Shown here piece by piece: positions 1 to 11,640 of a stretch of DNA of 64,000 bases (position 1 is the first letter of the stretch; every line of letters begins with the position of its first letter). The position numbers and the translations under genes are program-made. The notes beneath the pieces are model-generated. The model did not search any database. It saw only the letters and a program-made list of their open reading frames with translations, and was not told where the DNA came from. The stretch comes from Symsagittifera roscoffensis (taxonomy: Eukaryota; Xenacoelomorpha; Acoela; Convolutidae): contig NC_087069.1 of NCBI RefSeq assembly GCF_963678635.1, positions 13,364,660 through 13,428,659 of the forward strand, written 5' to 3'.

Positions 1-1
1 A

Positions 2-448
2 CGCACAGCGTTAATACAAACAACATTAGATGGCGCAGCTCAAAAATGGTTTTCAGTATTACCCATAGAAATAAAGTCAGACTGGAGAAGATTCACCCAA
101 GAATTTTTTAAAATGTTTGATTCTGAAAGAAACAAACAACACCAAACAGTTTTATGCAACGAAATACGCGGACAACCAATTGAAACATTTAAACAATTAG
201 CAGTACGAATCGAAACACTAGTTCGAAAGGCATATTCACTTAATACACATGACTACAAAAACACAAAAATTACAGAAATTTTAATGATGACCTTAACACC
301 TCAATTAAGGAAAATAGCTATAAAAAGAGAGCATCTCATCCTTCCTCATTTCGAGAACCAGATTTAGATTTTAGAAAATTAGTAGATAAACTAGAACAAG
401 CAGAAATAACAATGAAACTCGAAGAAACCGAAAATCTAAAACTGAAAC
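2..448 (+). pseudogene. gag: gag capsid region (C-terminal part), Retrotrans_gag type
   Basis: The frame starting at position 2 reads a typical Ty3/Gypsy capsid segment, including DGAAQKWFSVLP and DWRRFTQEFFKMFD, then a helix-rich stretch with TLTPQLRKIA. The parallel region of copy 2 (53700-54010) is clearly homologous. A frameshift near 320 moves the sequence to another frame, after which the capsid end (REPDLDFRKLVDKLEQAE) continues to the 455-1009 insertion. Gag would form the particle shell. The N-terminal part lies outside the window and the gene is not functional. Confidence 0.85.
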
Positions 449-454
449 TTGCAG

Positions 455-1009
455 CCATTTTGTTGCAGCAAGTTTTTTCTTGCAAAAAAGACTATTAAAA
501 TTATTTTCCAGTCTTTCAAATGATTTTTCGTTAAAAAGATTTTTTCAAGTATTGCTGCGCACAAATCAAGAGGAACTTCCAAATCCGGTCCATGAAGTTG
601 TAAAAAAAGCGATGAATGATGAAGTTTTGTCTACAGTGAAAAAAAAATTAGAGCTCAATCTGTTGGAATCGCCGCGATAGTTTAATAATTCTTGGAGTGC
701 CAGAACATGTTGAAGGTGGAAGTCACAATGAAATAGTTCAATAAAATATTTATACTTGCGAGTTTGCGAAGCGTAGTGTATCAGTACGAACCTTTTTCTA
801 ACTTTTCAGTACTAACTCGCAAATAAAAGTGTTGATTAAAATTGTCAACTTATTTGGTGGCACTTTTGCTAATGATCACGATCTGTATCATTGGAAATTT
901 CATAGCATCTGTTCTCTGCTTTATTTGTGACTAATGTTTGTCAAGCGTGCGTGGCTGAGTGTGTAATTCGTGAGACTCATAATTTCTAGGTTGCAGATCG
1001 ATTTAGTTT
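455..1009 (+). mobile_element. About 555-bp insertion in copy 1 gag, with a LINE ORF1-like fragment
   Basis: Copy 2 runs continuously from the capsid end into the knuckle region, whereas copy 1 is interrupted here by unrelated sequence. The insert holds a 66-codon frame (480-680) rich in Lys, Leu and Glu. Just after it, in another frame (670-720), is RRDSLIILGVPEHVEGG, which resembles the R-x-S-(L/V/I)-x-x-G-(L/V)-P-E block seen after the coiled coil of several non-LTR retrotransposon ORF1 proteins. A tRNA-like stretch lies near its right end. Exact edges are within a few bases; no clear target duplication was found. Its class is unknown; a SINE or LINE fragment is the favoured guess. Confidence 0.5.
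943..1006 (+). other. Degenerate tRNA-Met(CAT)-like sequence within the insertion
   Basis: An A-box-like TGGCTGAGTG is followed by an anticodon-like arm with loop CTCATAA (CAT anticodon) and a degraded B box GGTTGCAGATCGAT. Spacing is near that of a tRNA, but the stems have mismatches. It may be the pol III promoter head of a SINE or a tRNA pseudogene. Confidence 0.35.
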
Positions 1010-1018
1010 GTTAATCTA

Positions 1019-2285
1019 ATTGAAACAAATGCTACACATATAAATAATGTACAAGAATCAGACACAGACCTGACTGAAAAAATCACTGAAATACTAAACA
1101 TCTATGAAAAAAACCCAAAATTTAAAAGCAAACCATCTTTCAAAAAATGGTGTAATTATTGCCGACGATACGGACACAGTATTTCCGAATGTAGACAAAA
1201 CAACAAGACAATCAGAATAAACCTCAAAAGCACAAAGAACCAAATAAATCATTCTATCAATACATGAAAAAAGACCAGTTCTACCAAACGAAAATATATG
1301 TAGTAATAACAGTTCAGGAAAACCACTTCCAAGCAACTCAAAGTACACAAGAAATCAATCACCATATAACTCAAGTAATAGAGGTAGATCACCCGAACGA
1401 GGAAATACACGAAATTTCTCACAAAATAGATATAACCGATCAAATAGCCAAAATAACCAAAATAACTAGTCACGATCGAATTCCAATACAATAGAATTTG
1501 TTTCTGAATCCAGTTCCCAATCAAACCCAAGTAATAGACACTATTCCAACAATCAATCACGAAACTCATCATACAACAGAAATTGAAACTGTTCACATAA
1601 TAGAAATAGAAGTTATTCAAACAATCGAAATCAGAATTAACTAAACAATAGATCAAGGAATAATTCATATAATAAATCAAATTATCACAGATCAAATAAT
1701 AATTATCAAAACAGATCACAAAATAATTCACAAAATTTAAACTCAAGTTACAATAATCGATACAGAAATTATTCCCAGTCACCACATAGGAATAATAACC
1801 GTTATCCCGATTCTAAACATCGATACAGAAGTAGCACAGCAAAACATCGAAGACACATAAATCAAGTGCAAACAAATGGAGAAACAACTTCAGACTCTCC
1901 AGGTATTGATGACACAGGAAGTAACGAATTACAACTATATCATATAAATTGTGAATCATCAGATACAGAAAGTGATACAGATAATACCATCTCAGTAAAA
2001 ATGATAACAGTCGAAAACGAGAATGAACCTATCATATATGAACAACCTTTCACTTCACATATATATGATAATCAATTGGAACTCCTCCACAATTATTATA
2101 TTGGTTCCATTGATAATACACAAACTACACAAGAAGTAAACAAAATTAACACAGTAATTAAACCCGATAAAAAGGATGAAACACAATGCTCAAACACAAC
2201 ACATATATATCAAAATATACAAAAAAGACAACCAAGAGAAAAAATTTGGACAATCCCATTTCTCTTAGAGAGTCCAAAAAGGTAA
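1019..2285 (+). pseudogene. gag: gag nucleocapsid: CCHC knuckle and Asn/Arg/Ser-rich tail
   Basis: A C-x2-C-x4-H-x4-C zinc knuckle (CNYCRRYGHSISEC, 1151-1192) follows an acidic linker that matches copy 2. Downstream is a long low-complexity region rich in Asn, Arg, Ser and Tyr, then a more complex acidic segment (1866-2285) that leads to the protease. The knuckle would bind the RNA genome. In copy 1 the reading frame breaks just after the knuckle, where a run of A is one base shorter than in copy 2, and further stops occur near 1590 and 1640. The two copies are therefore broken at different places and decayed independently. Confidence 0.8.
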
Positions 2286-2800
2286 AGAATTTCATCCACC
2301 AGATCTTGAAATTGAATTTTTAATTGACTCAGGAGCAGAATCAAATATAATTAAGATTCCCACATGGAATGAAATCAAAACATTGCATCTTAATTTAACA
2401 ACTCTTGAAACCTCTACTAAATTAGCAACAGCACAAGGATCAACATTAGTAAATTATGGAAAAACCAATTATTCCTTCTTCCCACAAGAACAATGGAACA
2501 AATCTAAATTTAGAACAAACCATTTAAACAAATATTCCATATTACTGATATTAAACATAATATCATTGGTATACCATTTATATCTAAATATATACCAACA
2601 ATCAACATCCTAAATAGTAAGATCCATATCAAAAACAAATACACAAAAACAAAAAACACAGCAATAACATTCTTCCAAAGAATAAACAAACAACCGCCTT
2701 TTTCTCAACATTTTATCCCTTTTACAATCAACAACGGAAACACCTGAAACCACTATCAGGAAATATATGTAATTTTTCAATAAAAAAAGTTCATCAGTAT
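2286..2800 (+). pseudogene. pol: Retroviral-type aspartic protease
   Basis: FLIDSGAESNII with the catalytic D-S-G-A motif (2326-2337) lies about 100 codons before the second conserved retropepsin block, HNIIGIPF, found here and in copy 2 with the same spacing. The enzyme would cut Gag-Pol in the particle. The two blocks are in different frames in copy 1, so at least one indel separates them, and stops follow. Copy 2 keeps DSGAESN in all three of its tandem units. Confidence 0.75.
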
Positions 2801-2930
2801 GACAAAAGCCAAAACAAACAACAACTTTTTATGTCAGACTTCGAATTTAAACCTATTCACAAATTTTTCAAAATTACAATCTCATCTATAAAATACTCGA
2901 AAAAAAACGAATTCCGACATCATTTCATTA

Positions 2931-4654
2931 CACGTGTATAACAATACACCATATCAAGTAAAATTACCAATAGGACTTTTAGGATATTGTGAAACAAATG
3001 CTACAATTTCACCTATAAATGAAGTAGCCTACCGCGTTAATAATATGCTCCAATTATTAGATATTTGCCAATCAACAATTCTTGACGAAGAATTATCCAT
3101 AAATAATATAATAAGTAATGAAAAGAGAAATACAGATTATTTCACAAAAACACCATATTTTAAACCAACATTCAATATAACAAATTACACAAAAGAGCAA
3201 CAAAAATTTTAAACAATGTTTAATTTTGAACACTCACAAATTACACAAATTGAATTTGATAAATTAGCAAAACAACTGTTAAAATATTCAACAGTTTATG
3301 CAACATCAAAATTTGACGTTGGAAAAATTAGTTCATCACTACACCTTCTGTTAAAACCTGACGCAGTTTTCAAAAAACAAAGAGCAACTAAAGTACCGAT
3401 TCACTTACATGACAAGGTAAACAGATTACTTGACATTTTAGAACAATACGAAATTATCTCACCATTAAATAAAGAAGAACAACCAAAAGAAAACACCTTC
3501 ATTAACCCTGTTGTCCTTCTAGCAAAAGATGAAATACTAAAAATAGTTTTAGACGCTAGATACCTCATTTCATTTATTGACGAATCAAAATTCAATTGGC
3601 CCATTGAACCAATACAAGTTATCTTGACAAAGATAAATGGTAAATACTTCACAACCGCAGATATGAATAGTGCATATAAGCAAATGCCACTAGATGAACA
3701 ATCACGACGTTTAACACAATTTGTTATTGGAAATCAACAAAATGAATTTAATCGCTTATTCTATGGAATATCCATAGGACCAGCAGTTTTTCAGCTTTTA
3801 TGAGTAAAATTTTAAGACCACTAATACTCGAGAAAAATGCAATCACCTATTTAGACGATGTTTTTATGCAATCACAAACCAAAGACGAGATGTTTACAGT
3901 TTTAGAACAATACCATAAGATACTTCAGAACAACAATCTCAAAGCAGCCCCCGATAAATCACACTTCTTTCTAACAAGCGTTAAATTTTTAGAACATAAT
4001 GTTGAACGAAACACTATCGCTCCATTAAAATCACGCATTGATGCCATTCAAAAACTTCAGTCACCTGCAAATAAAAAGAAAATCCAAGAACTTCTTGGAA
4101 CGTTAAATTTCCTAAGTAAATATGTTTACAAAATGCAATTATACTTAAGGCCTTTTTATAACATCCTCAGACAACAAAAAAATTTTGAATGGACCACTGA
4201 ACATCAAACACGATTTGGAGAAATGAAAAAACTTTTAACTGAACAAATTTCAAACACAATTCCAGATCCAAATCAACCATTCTATGCAATGTGCGATGCT
4301 TCAATTTTTGGCATCGGCGCAGCATTGCTACAATCACATAGTGGAACAAATAAAACGAACCTTATATCAGCAAATTCACAATTATACACACAAGCAGAGC
4401 TACGACTCTCTTTTCTAATGAGAGAATGTACAGCTATAATCTATACACTTACAGAATATGAATTTCTGATACTTGGATCAAAACACCCAACAGTTTTATT
4501 CACAGATCATAAACCAAATATATTTCTCTTTACACAAAAATCAAATCCAAATCATAGAGTTTATAGATTTCAACAAATTCTAATGAAATTCCCAAACTTA
4601 CATATATTTTGGACTGCAGGAAAAAAACTTTGCATTACCAGATCCATTAAGTAG
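2931..4654 (+). pseudogene. pol: Reverse transcriptase and RNase H
   Basis: An N-terminal pol segment (2934-3212) leads into the RT palm: NPVVLLAK, VLDARYLISF, FTTADMNSAYKQMPLDEQSR, FYGISIGPAVF, then the polymerase motif TYLDDVF (3848-3868). The thumb follows (PANKKKIQELLGTLNFLSKY), then RNase H with AMCDASIFGIGAALLQ and VLFTDHKP, and the linker LPDPLSRN just beyond 4640. These make a normal Ty3/Gypsy RT-RNase H. A stop separates the N-terminal part (3210), a frameshift near 3797 splits the palm before YLDD, and a second shift occurs near 4620. It is catalytically recognisable but not translatable as one protein. Confidence 0.93.
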
Positions 4655-5380
4655 AAATACGCCACCTGAATTACTCACACGAAAAACTACAGTTGAAATA
4701 CCACAAAATATTATATTTTATCTCGCAAAAGATGAAACATCAACCCTATTAGAGTGCAAATATGCAGTAAAAACTGATATTGATCAATCACAGATAAATA
4801 ATCTACAACATTTTCCACTCTACTTAGATTGCCAAAATAATCAGTACGAAAACGATTTACTTGGAACATCAACTTTTAAACCAATTCCATACTCACAATG
4901 AATAAAAACTAATACTCAATAAAAGAGAATAAAACAACACTCGCATCAAAAAGACCACTTTCCAATAATTGAAAAAGAAAATTTAGCCGATAAAATAAAA
5001 TCATCAAAACCACAAACAAACGATTCAAAATACACAATAAATCAAGTTTTTGACCTCCATGACCCGCTTGTCACAATTCCCCTATCAAAACTAGAAATTG
5101 ACAATATTTTTCTCCCCCCAACAGATAAAATTACACTTGAACTTTTAAAACAATATCAAAATCTCGACCCACTAATTAGACAACTAAACTCATGGCACAA
5201 ATACAAAACTAAGCCCGTAAAAGCAGATACCACAATTTTAGGACATAAAACACTCCTCCGATATTTCCGAAAACTTAATAACACAACAATTAATGAAAAT
5301 ACAGATCTTTTAGAATATCAATTAAATGATTCTAAAGTTCCCTGTCTTCCTTTAAGTATGATATTAATAGCTTTTAATAT
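4655..5380 (+). pseudogene. pol: RNase H-integrase connection of pol
   Basis: Once two stops near 4900 and 4920 are ignored, the pol frame can be followed through this region. It begins with the DPLSRN linker that ends RNase H in Ty3/Gypsy pol proteins and then encodes about 200 residues with no motif I recognise, ending at the integrase zinc domain. Confidence 0.6.
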
Positions 5381-6868
5381 CTCACATACACAAAATACTA
5401 AAGGATTTTCCGGATCAGAAAAAAAACATACACGAACTTCACACAAAACTTTTATTTCCCAAATGCACCAATTTGGATAAAAGTATTATGCAATGATTGT
5501 ATAATATGTCAATTGAACAAACCTTATCCAAATCAAAAACAAATAGCACAAAAACAAGATTTTAAAAAACAAGATTTTAAAGCTTATATTTTAACCATCG
5601 CATTTCATTCGATACAAAAGGACCAATTTCACCATCTTCTGAAGGAAACTCCTACTTTATGGTCATTGTTGACGCATTCACACATTATGTAGCACTCAAA
5701 CCAGTACCACATTGTAATGCTTATTCTGCTTACACGACGCTTTTTGAACATTGGATAGCTAAATTCGGATTACCCGAAATCTTAGTTACAGACAACGGTA
5801 CAGAATTCATAATTAAAGAAATCATTACACTATGCCACTTATATAACAACAAACATAAACCACGTACATCTCATGCACCTTGGACAACCGGTTTAGTCGA
5901 AGGTATGAACCGTTCACTACAAGAATATCTCAGATGTATCATAAATGGAAATGATACAAAATACACAGAATGGTCAGCAGATGTAAAATTATTTCCCTTA
6001 GCATACAATTCACAAATCACGCCAACTTTAGAAATGTCACCATACGAAATGGTTTTTAATCAAAAGCCACGTAAACCAATTATGTTTACAGCAAATGCCC
6101 ATAAAAATACACAAGGTTAGTGACAACCAAATAAAGACTCAATTTGTTATAACCTACCTTTACACACACACACATCATGAAGATCATTTTTATCGCCCAC
6201 AAAATCTTAAATTAGCCTCCGGCACACATACCGAATGGATATTCAATAGAGATAAAAAACACAATGATATTTACCAAAAAGTAACAAAGAAATTGTTACA
6301 AAGGCAAAGCATTAACGATCAAATTAAGTCACGCTTTACACCAGCCACAGATTTAAAAATTGAAACATTTATTTTAATACCTAAGTTTAATACACAAAAA
6401 GGAATCTCTAATAAATTACAACCACTTCAAAAAGGACTATACCAAATGATTGCCAAACCCACTGACGTAACGTATAAACTTACAGATCCAACTAAAAAAG
6501 AAATTGTTCAACATCGTAACAATCTTTTGCCCTACTACCCAAAAGAATACGCACTACGAGAGTTAACTCAATTATATTCTTTCACAGGTTTAAAAGTCAT
6601 TCAAAATCATCCACATACAGAAAAAGAAATAGACGAACAACACAACGTTCATCATGAAAATCAAAATCAAACACAAATCAAAGCTAAAAACAATCATATA
6701 AAACCAGACCCAAAAATATCTCAAAAAGAAAGAAAAAACAGGAAAATGATAGAAAAAATTTTACCACACGAACAAGTAGAAAAATCAAAACATAGTGAAT
6801 CATCAAGATTTAGAAATCAACCACGTAAAAACTACAAAACATTCATCCCACAATCTAAAATATTTTAA
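5380..6868 (+). pseudogene. pol: DD35E integrase with a C-terminal extension
   Basis: A degraded HHCC zinc domain has its cysteine pair in CNDCIICQLNKPYPNQ (about 5490-5530). The catalytic core has its first Asp in SFDTKGPISPSSEG (5611-5613), the second in VTDNGTEF (5791-5793) and the Glu in GLVEGMNRSLQEYL (5899-5901), a D-35-E spacing. The core ORF is open at 5659-6120. A frameshift then leads to the C-terminal part (6095-6868), with a DNA-binding-like LQPLQKGLYQMIAKP and a Lys/Asn/Gln-rich tail. Integrase inserts the cDNA into the host genome. Copy 2 keeps only the C-terminal part, starting at VTYKLTD. Confidence 0.93.
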
Positions 6869-7956
6869 AAAGTTGTATTTCAAAAACAACTTTAATTTTA
6901 AAATAAATAATTTTTGCACCTCTGGATCATTTTGAACTTTCATTTTTCAAGATAACATGCTGACGAAAACGCAACAAATCTAGTTCAGATTCAGCCAATA
7001 GGATTCACTTAAATCCGTCACCTTCAATATATCTAACACCAACCTATTAGCCGAAAGATATTAAACTCCAGGCATATCTATAACTATAACTTTACAATCT
7101 CCAGGTCAAAAATAAGCAACTCGCTAAAACTTGACAACTAAAATAAATACCACCATAATATTACATCCCTCCCCTATCTTATAACGCAAAGATCAACAAT
7201 ATTTTCCCAATTCAGACCTCAAAAACCCTCAAACCAAAAATAACAAATTAGCCTAAAGTAAAAAAGGACCATAATCATTTCGCCTAAAGTACAAATATTT
7301 CAAAAAACCCCAGATCAGCTGACAAATAAAAATAAAGCAAAGAAGACCTCCCAAACAATTTAAAAATTAGCCCCCAACAATTTTCACAAAACTCAACCCA
7401 CTTGTCAAAAAATCAATAAATAACTCGACCACACTTGAATCTCGCCTCAAACAACAAAAAATATTCGACGATTTCTTAAATGTTTTTCTCTCAAACAGTC
7501 AATATCTTAAAAAATACAATCTTAAATCTTTTAATAAAATTTTTCATACTATTCAAACTTCTGTTCATATTTCTGTTTGATAATTTTGAAGCTTTTATAA
7601 TCATTTTAATGATTTTTTGCAACATTTTTTAAATTTTCTACTCCCTATTTGAAATATATCTCCAAGTTTCCCAAATCATTGATCATATTCACAGGTACGA
7701 TAATTCACAATCTATTTAAATGATACGAACAATTTTTAGTAGAACAGATATTTTTTTACTATTTGTAATTTTCATCATATTTTTATCATCCCTAATACTG
7801 ACAATGTGCAAATGTGTAAAAAAAAGCAATAGTCACATTCGCTTATGCAACAATCCTTTTAATTCTTTTCATTGAAGAATACTACAATAAACATAAATCT
7901 TCCCACTAGAAAAAATCAATCGGACACTTTTAAAAATTGCTAACCAACAATCATAA
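6869..7956 (+). other. Non-coding spacer between pol and the Pro-rich ORF
   Basis: No frame longer than about 50 codons is open here, and the region is very AT-rich. The corresponding spacer is present in each of the three copy 2 units (for example about 41600-42680), so it is a constant part of the element. Its right end has a TTGCTAAC-like stretch followed by AAAATCAG just before the next ORF opens. That would suit an intron branch point and 3' splice site for a subgenomic mRNA, but the AG is not clearly conserved in copy 2. Confidence 0.5.
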
Positions 7957-9048
7957 AATCAGTCTTCACCGACATCATCCCAAGAAAATCCAGCAATACC
8001 CACAACTACCCAAAACTCCCAAACATCCACACGAACTTCTTTTCAAGATAACCCATACACTTTTGAAAAACGACACGCTCGCTTATCCGAACCATTAGAA
8101 CCAGTTCAGAGACAGGCACCCCTAAGTGAACCAACATATAATTTGTACCCCACATTACCACAAGATTTAAATCGAATCAGAAACATTAATCAAAATCAAA
8201 ACACAGTCAAAATAAATAGACAAATTAAACATCCACGAAGAAATAGAAATTTTCAAACCCCCAGAGTTCATTTTGATATACCCCAATCACCCACACCAAC
8301 TACTTCAGAAAATCCAAGTAGTACATTACCAGAAACTCACCCACTCCTTTCACAACGCAGCACCTCAAGTATACCCTCAGATTACTTAGGTTCAACACCA
8401 ACTTCTGAGCAAAAACGTAAAAATCACTTTAACCCCCCTAATCCCACCGCACGACTACCATATTGGGCAACACACTCCTATACACAAGGTGAACCAAACT
8501 TAGTGATTGATCCAATAGATATTTCTACTAATACAACACTATCATCACTACCAGAAACATTATCACTACCGTCAACACCATCAGTAAGTCAAATTTCACC
8601 GCCGCTTTTCCCTTTAAGTTTTCCAAATAACCTCGACGCTAGATATCGAGAACAATCATCAACAAATATCCCTTTACGACTAGATTGGAATACATTCGTA
8701 GCACCCCCACCATTATTTGGACAACATCAAGAAAGTAACCGACTTCAGAATTGGGCACTCAATAGATTACAATATAGACAAGATATCCACGAAGATATTT
8801 GAGAACACAATATTCAAATACTTCAACAGATTAGTCTCCAAGCAAAATTTGAAATCACGATCAAACTTTACAATATTGTACAACATCCCTACCCAATAAA
8901 TCCACCAAATACAACAGCTCAATCGCTACCACCACATTTTATAACCACTGAAGTAATATACAAATACGATAGATATACGAAAAACACAATTGGTTACATA
9001 ACATTTTATAACCCCTACTCAGGATTATCATACACATGTATATTCTAA
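7957..9048 (+). pseudogene. Pro/Ser/Thr-rich ORF upstream of env, function unknown
   Basis: One frame is open from 7957 to the stop at 9046-9048 except for a single TGA at 8800-8802; copy 2 has a sense codon there, so the TGA is secondary. There is no ATG near the 5' end. The first 240 residues are rich in Pro, Ser and Thr (SQISPPLFPLSFP). The last 110 are more complex and conserved in copy 2 (LDARYREQSS, PLFGQHQESNR, YRQDIHED). The stop overlaps the env start by 13 nt. No known domain was recognised. It could be a phosphoprotein-like or Gag-interacting accessory, or a leader exon of Env; this is speculation. Confidence 0.6.
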
Positions 9049-11611
9049 AAATATTAACATTTCAACACATTTTTTTTCTAATATTTTCCGACCAAAACAC
9101 AAATCCTTCTCCTCGCAGAGGACCCCAGGATTTATTATTAACACACTATGATTGTGAAGAAAACGAACAAAAAACACTACACAAATATGCAATAAATCAA
9201 GTATCACAATGCGAAACAGAACCACAAGCTATAGAAACTACAAATGTAATAGCAACATTGTATTCAAAAGCCCGAGCAACAACAGTCACAGAATATAAAT
9301 TTACCGCAACATTTTCCGAAAAGAAAGTACATTGTTCACAAGTTTCAAACGGAAATAAAAACCGACTTGACCACGAATCGTTTTACCAAAGTAACATAGA
9401 ACGACTTTTACATCTAAATCCTGATGATTGTAAAAATGAATTACTCAGACTAAATCTAACCAGAAATAAAAATACAGACAGATCAATAGTAATTTTTTAT
9501 GTCTTTGCCGATTCTGTACATCAAGCAGAACTTGAACGATATCAAGGACATGTAAAATTAGACGAAAAATACCCGTAAAACGGCGCACACGGAAGATTAC
9601 CTTATGACATACACCTTGGAATAAATGACCCCTCAAATTGCATAGCAGACACAAAAAAAAGGATATCAGCAAATAATGTTTTTCGATTGGAAAATACAAC
9701 TCGAAAAAGTACAACTCACACGAGATTTATCTGATAACACAATGATCTATCAAGGAATTAGATTACCTTGCGAAAATGATCAAGATTATTGTGACCCTAC
9801 AACAAGGACCCAAGCAACAATTGTTTGGTTTCCCGAAGATACATGCACAACATTCCAAGTAGCAAAAATACACGTTCGAAAGATAAAATTTCATGAAAAA
9901 TATTTAATAGAATCAATTACATACGAACAAGTAAACTCATCCCGAAAACAAAGTAATGATTTTAGAAATATTCATGGTATAGAAAATAAATTAACATGTT
10001 TCCAAATCTATCGAGAAACAGAATTTGCATGTAAATACAGAAATCCACTTTATAAAACACAATACTCTGAAATACTTGTCGAATACGAAAAAGGTTTCGA
10101 CATGACCACTGGAAAAATAAAATTTGACCCTTATGCCACAAGTCATCCTATAAATGAAGAAACATCATACATCCCAGTTAACTTTCAAAAAAGCACAGGT
10201 CAACCTGGTGGAAAACTAAAACCACATGACAGTAAAAGCACACGTTTACACGAACTATCACTAATGAATAGCACCTATTTTGGTAATATTCATTATGATA
10301 TCCACTTAGATATGAAGTTAGACTACACAATTAGTCGAATTTGGTAAGAAATGTCACTCTCCCAATTAGAGACGCTTCATCAACTATGCGAATTGGAAAG
10401 AACACAAATCCTACAATCACTCGCACTAGCAGTACTAAAAATACCTTACGCAGGATACTTATTATCAGGAAACAGATCAAATTTTCTAGATTACGAAGGA
10501 AACATTTTATGGTTTTATACTTGTACCAAAAAAGTATCACCTCTTTATGTTTTTGCAGACAAACATTGTTATAAAAGAATCCCTAAATTCTATAAAAATA
10601 AAGTACATTTTGTCGACACACTTTCAAGACGAACATATTTTTGGGATACTGCAGTGCCATGTGGATCAGAAAATAGCCACAATGTACAATTAATTCCCGC
10701 TGAAGATATATACTATCTCCTTACACCATACCCTACATTAATGCAATCACTCAAAAAGTTTTCACCCGAAAGCATCAGAGCTATTGCTCGTAATCCAAAT
10801 ACTGATTTACAATCAATTGGAATATATTCTAAATCAGATATCCAACATCACATTACAACACAACAGTTTCAGGAATTATTAACACAAATGGACACAATAC
10901 AAAGACAATCATTTGACCAGAATTTAAGAAAACTTGCCGAAAGCTCAGGATTCGCAGATATTTATACACAAGATTATAGCGGATATTTTAAAGATATCAA
11001 AAACTACATATATTTAAACGGTGAAAAATACAGACCACAAGATATTTCACCTAAAAATATTTTCAGTTTTGTCACCTTAAAAAACGAAATTCTAGCTTTT
11101 CTAGGATGGCCCTATTACATCTTAGAAAAATTAACTATCTTATACGCCATGTTTAATTTTATAGGATTTCTTTTCTCACTGTTAAAAGGAATCTATAACA
11201 CATGCGCCATACACACACAAGTAAACATGGCAAGTAAACATGGCACGTATAAGTGTAGCACGTATACTATTTGCAGGATTTTTTGGAATTTTTTCATCAT
11301 GAATAAACAAAATACTTTTAGATGCACAAATAAAAGAATATAATACAAAAATATCCAAAAGACCAACCACATTCAATGAAGAACATGATAATGTAGATAC
11401 AACACCTACAGCACCACAGATACCAACCCTACCACAAAACCATTCATTATCATTAGTTCCCCGTAATTTTCGAAACCTAGCAATCACAGATAATCCAAAT
11501 TTTAGACCAAATACAACACAAAGTCCCATCCAACACATAATGACACATCATCAACAAAATGAAAATGCATATGAACAAATTATAGAACAACCTCACACCA
11601 CCACTTTTTAA
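9036..11611 (+). pseudogene. env: Envelope-like membrane glycoprotein
   Basis: An ATG (9036) opens with a hydrophobic signal-like segment (LKILTFQHIFFLIF). A long ectodomain with scattered cysteines follows (HYDCEENEQ, RLPCENDQDYC, WFPEDTC, AVPCGS), then a hydrophobic membrane segment near 11110-11200 (LTILYAMFNFIGFLFSLL) and a polar tail ending at 11609-11611. Position after pol and membrane topology suit Env. I could not assign it to a known fusion-protein class; gB/chuvirus-like and phlebovirus-like glycoproteins both occur in invertebrate LTR elements. Breaks in this copy: stop at 9576-9578, frameshift in an A-run near 9655, stop at 10345-10347, a 13-bp tandem duplication near 11220 and a further stop in the tail. 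Copy 2 has the same gene. Confidence 0.68.
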
Positions 11612-11640
11612 TCTCAAAATAATCATTCTTTTAACCCACG

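Noticed and set aside
1249-1785. 178-codon minus-strand ORF rich in Tyr, Cys, Phe and Asn
   Set aside because: Antisense shadow of the Asn/Ser/Arg-rich nucleocapsid low-complexity region; composition is an artefact.
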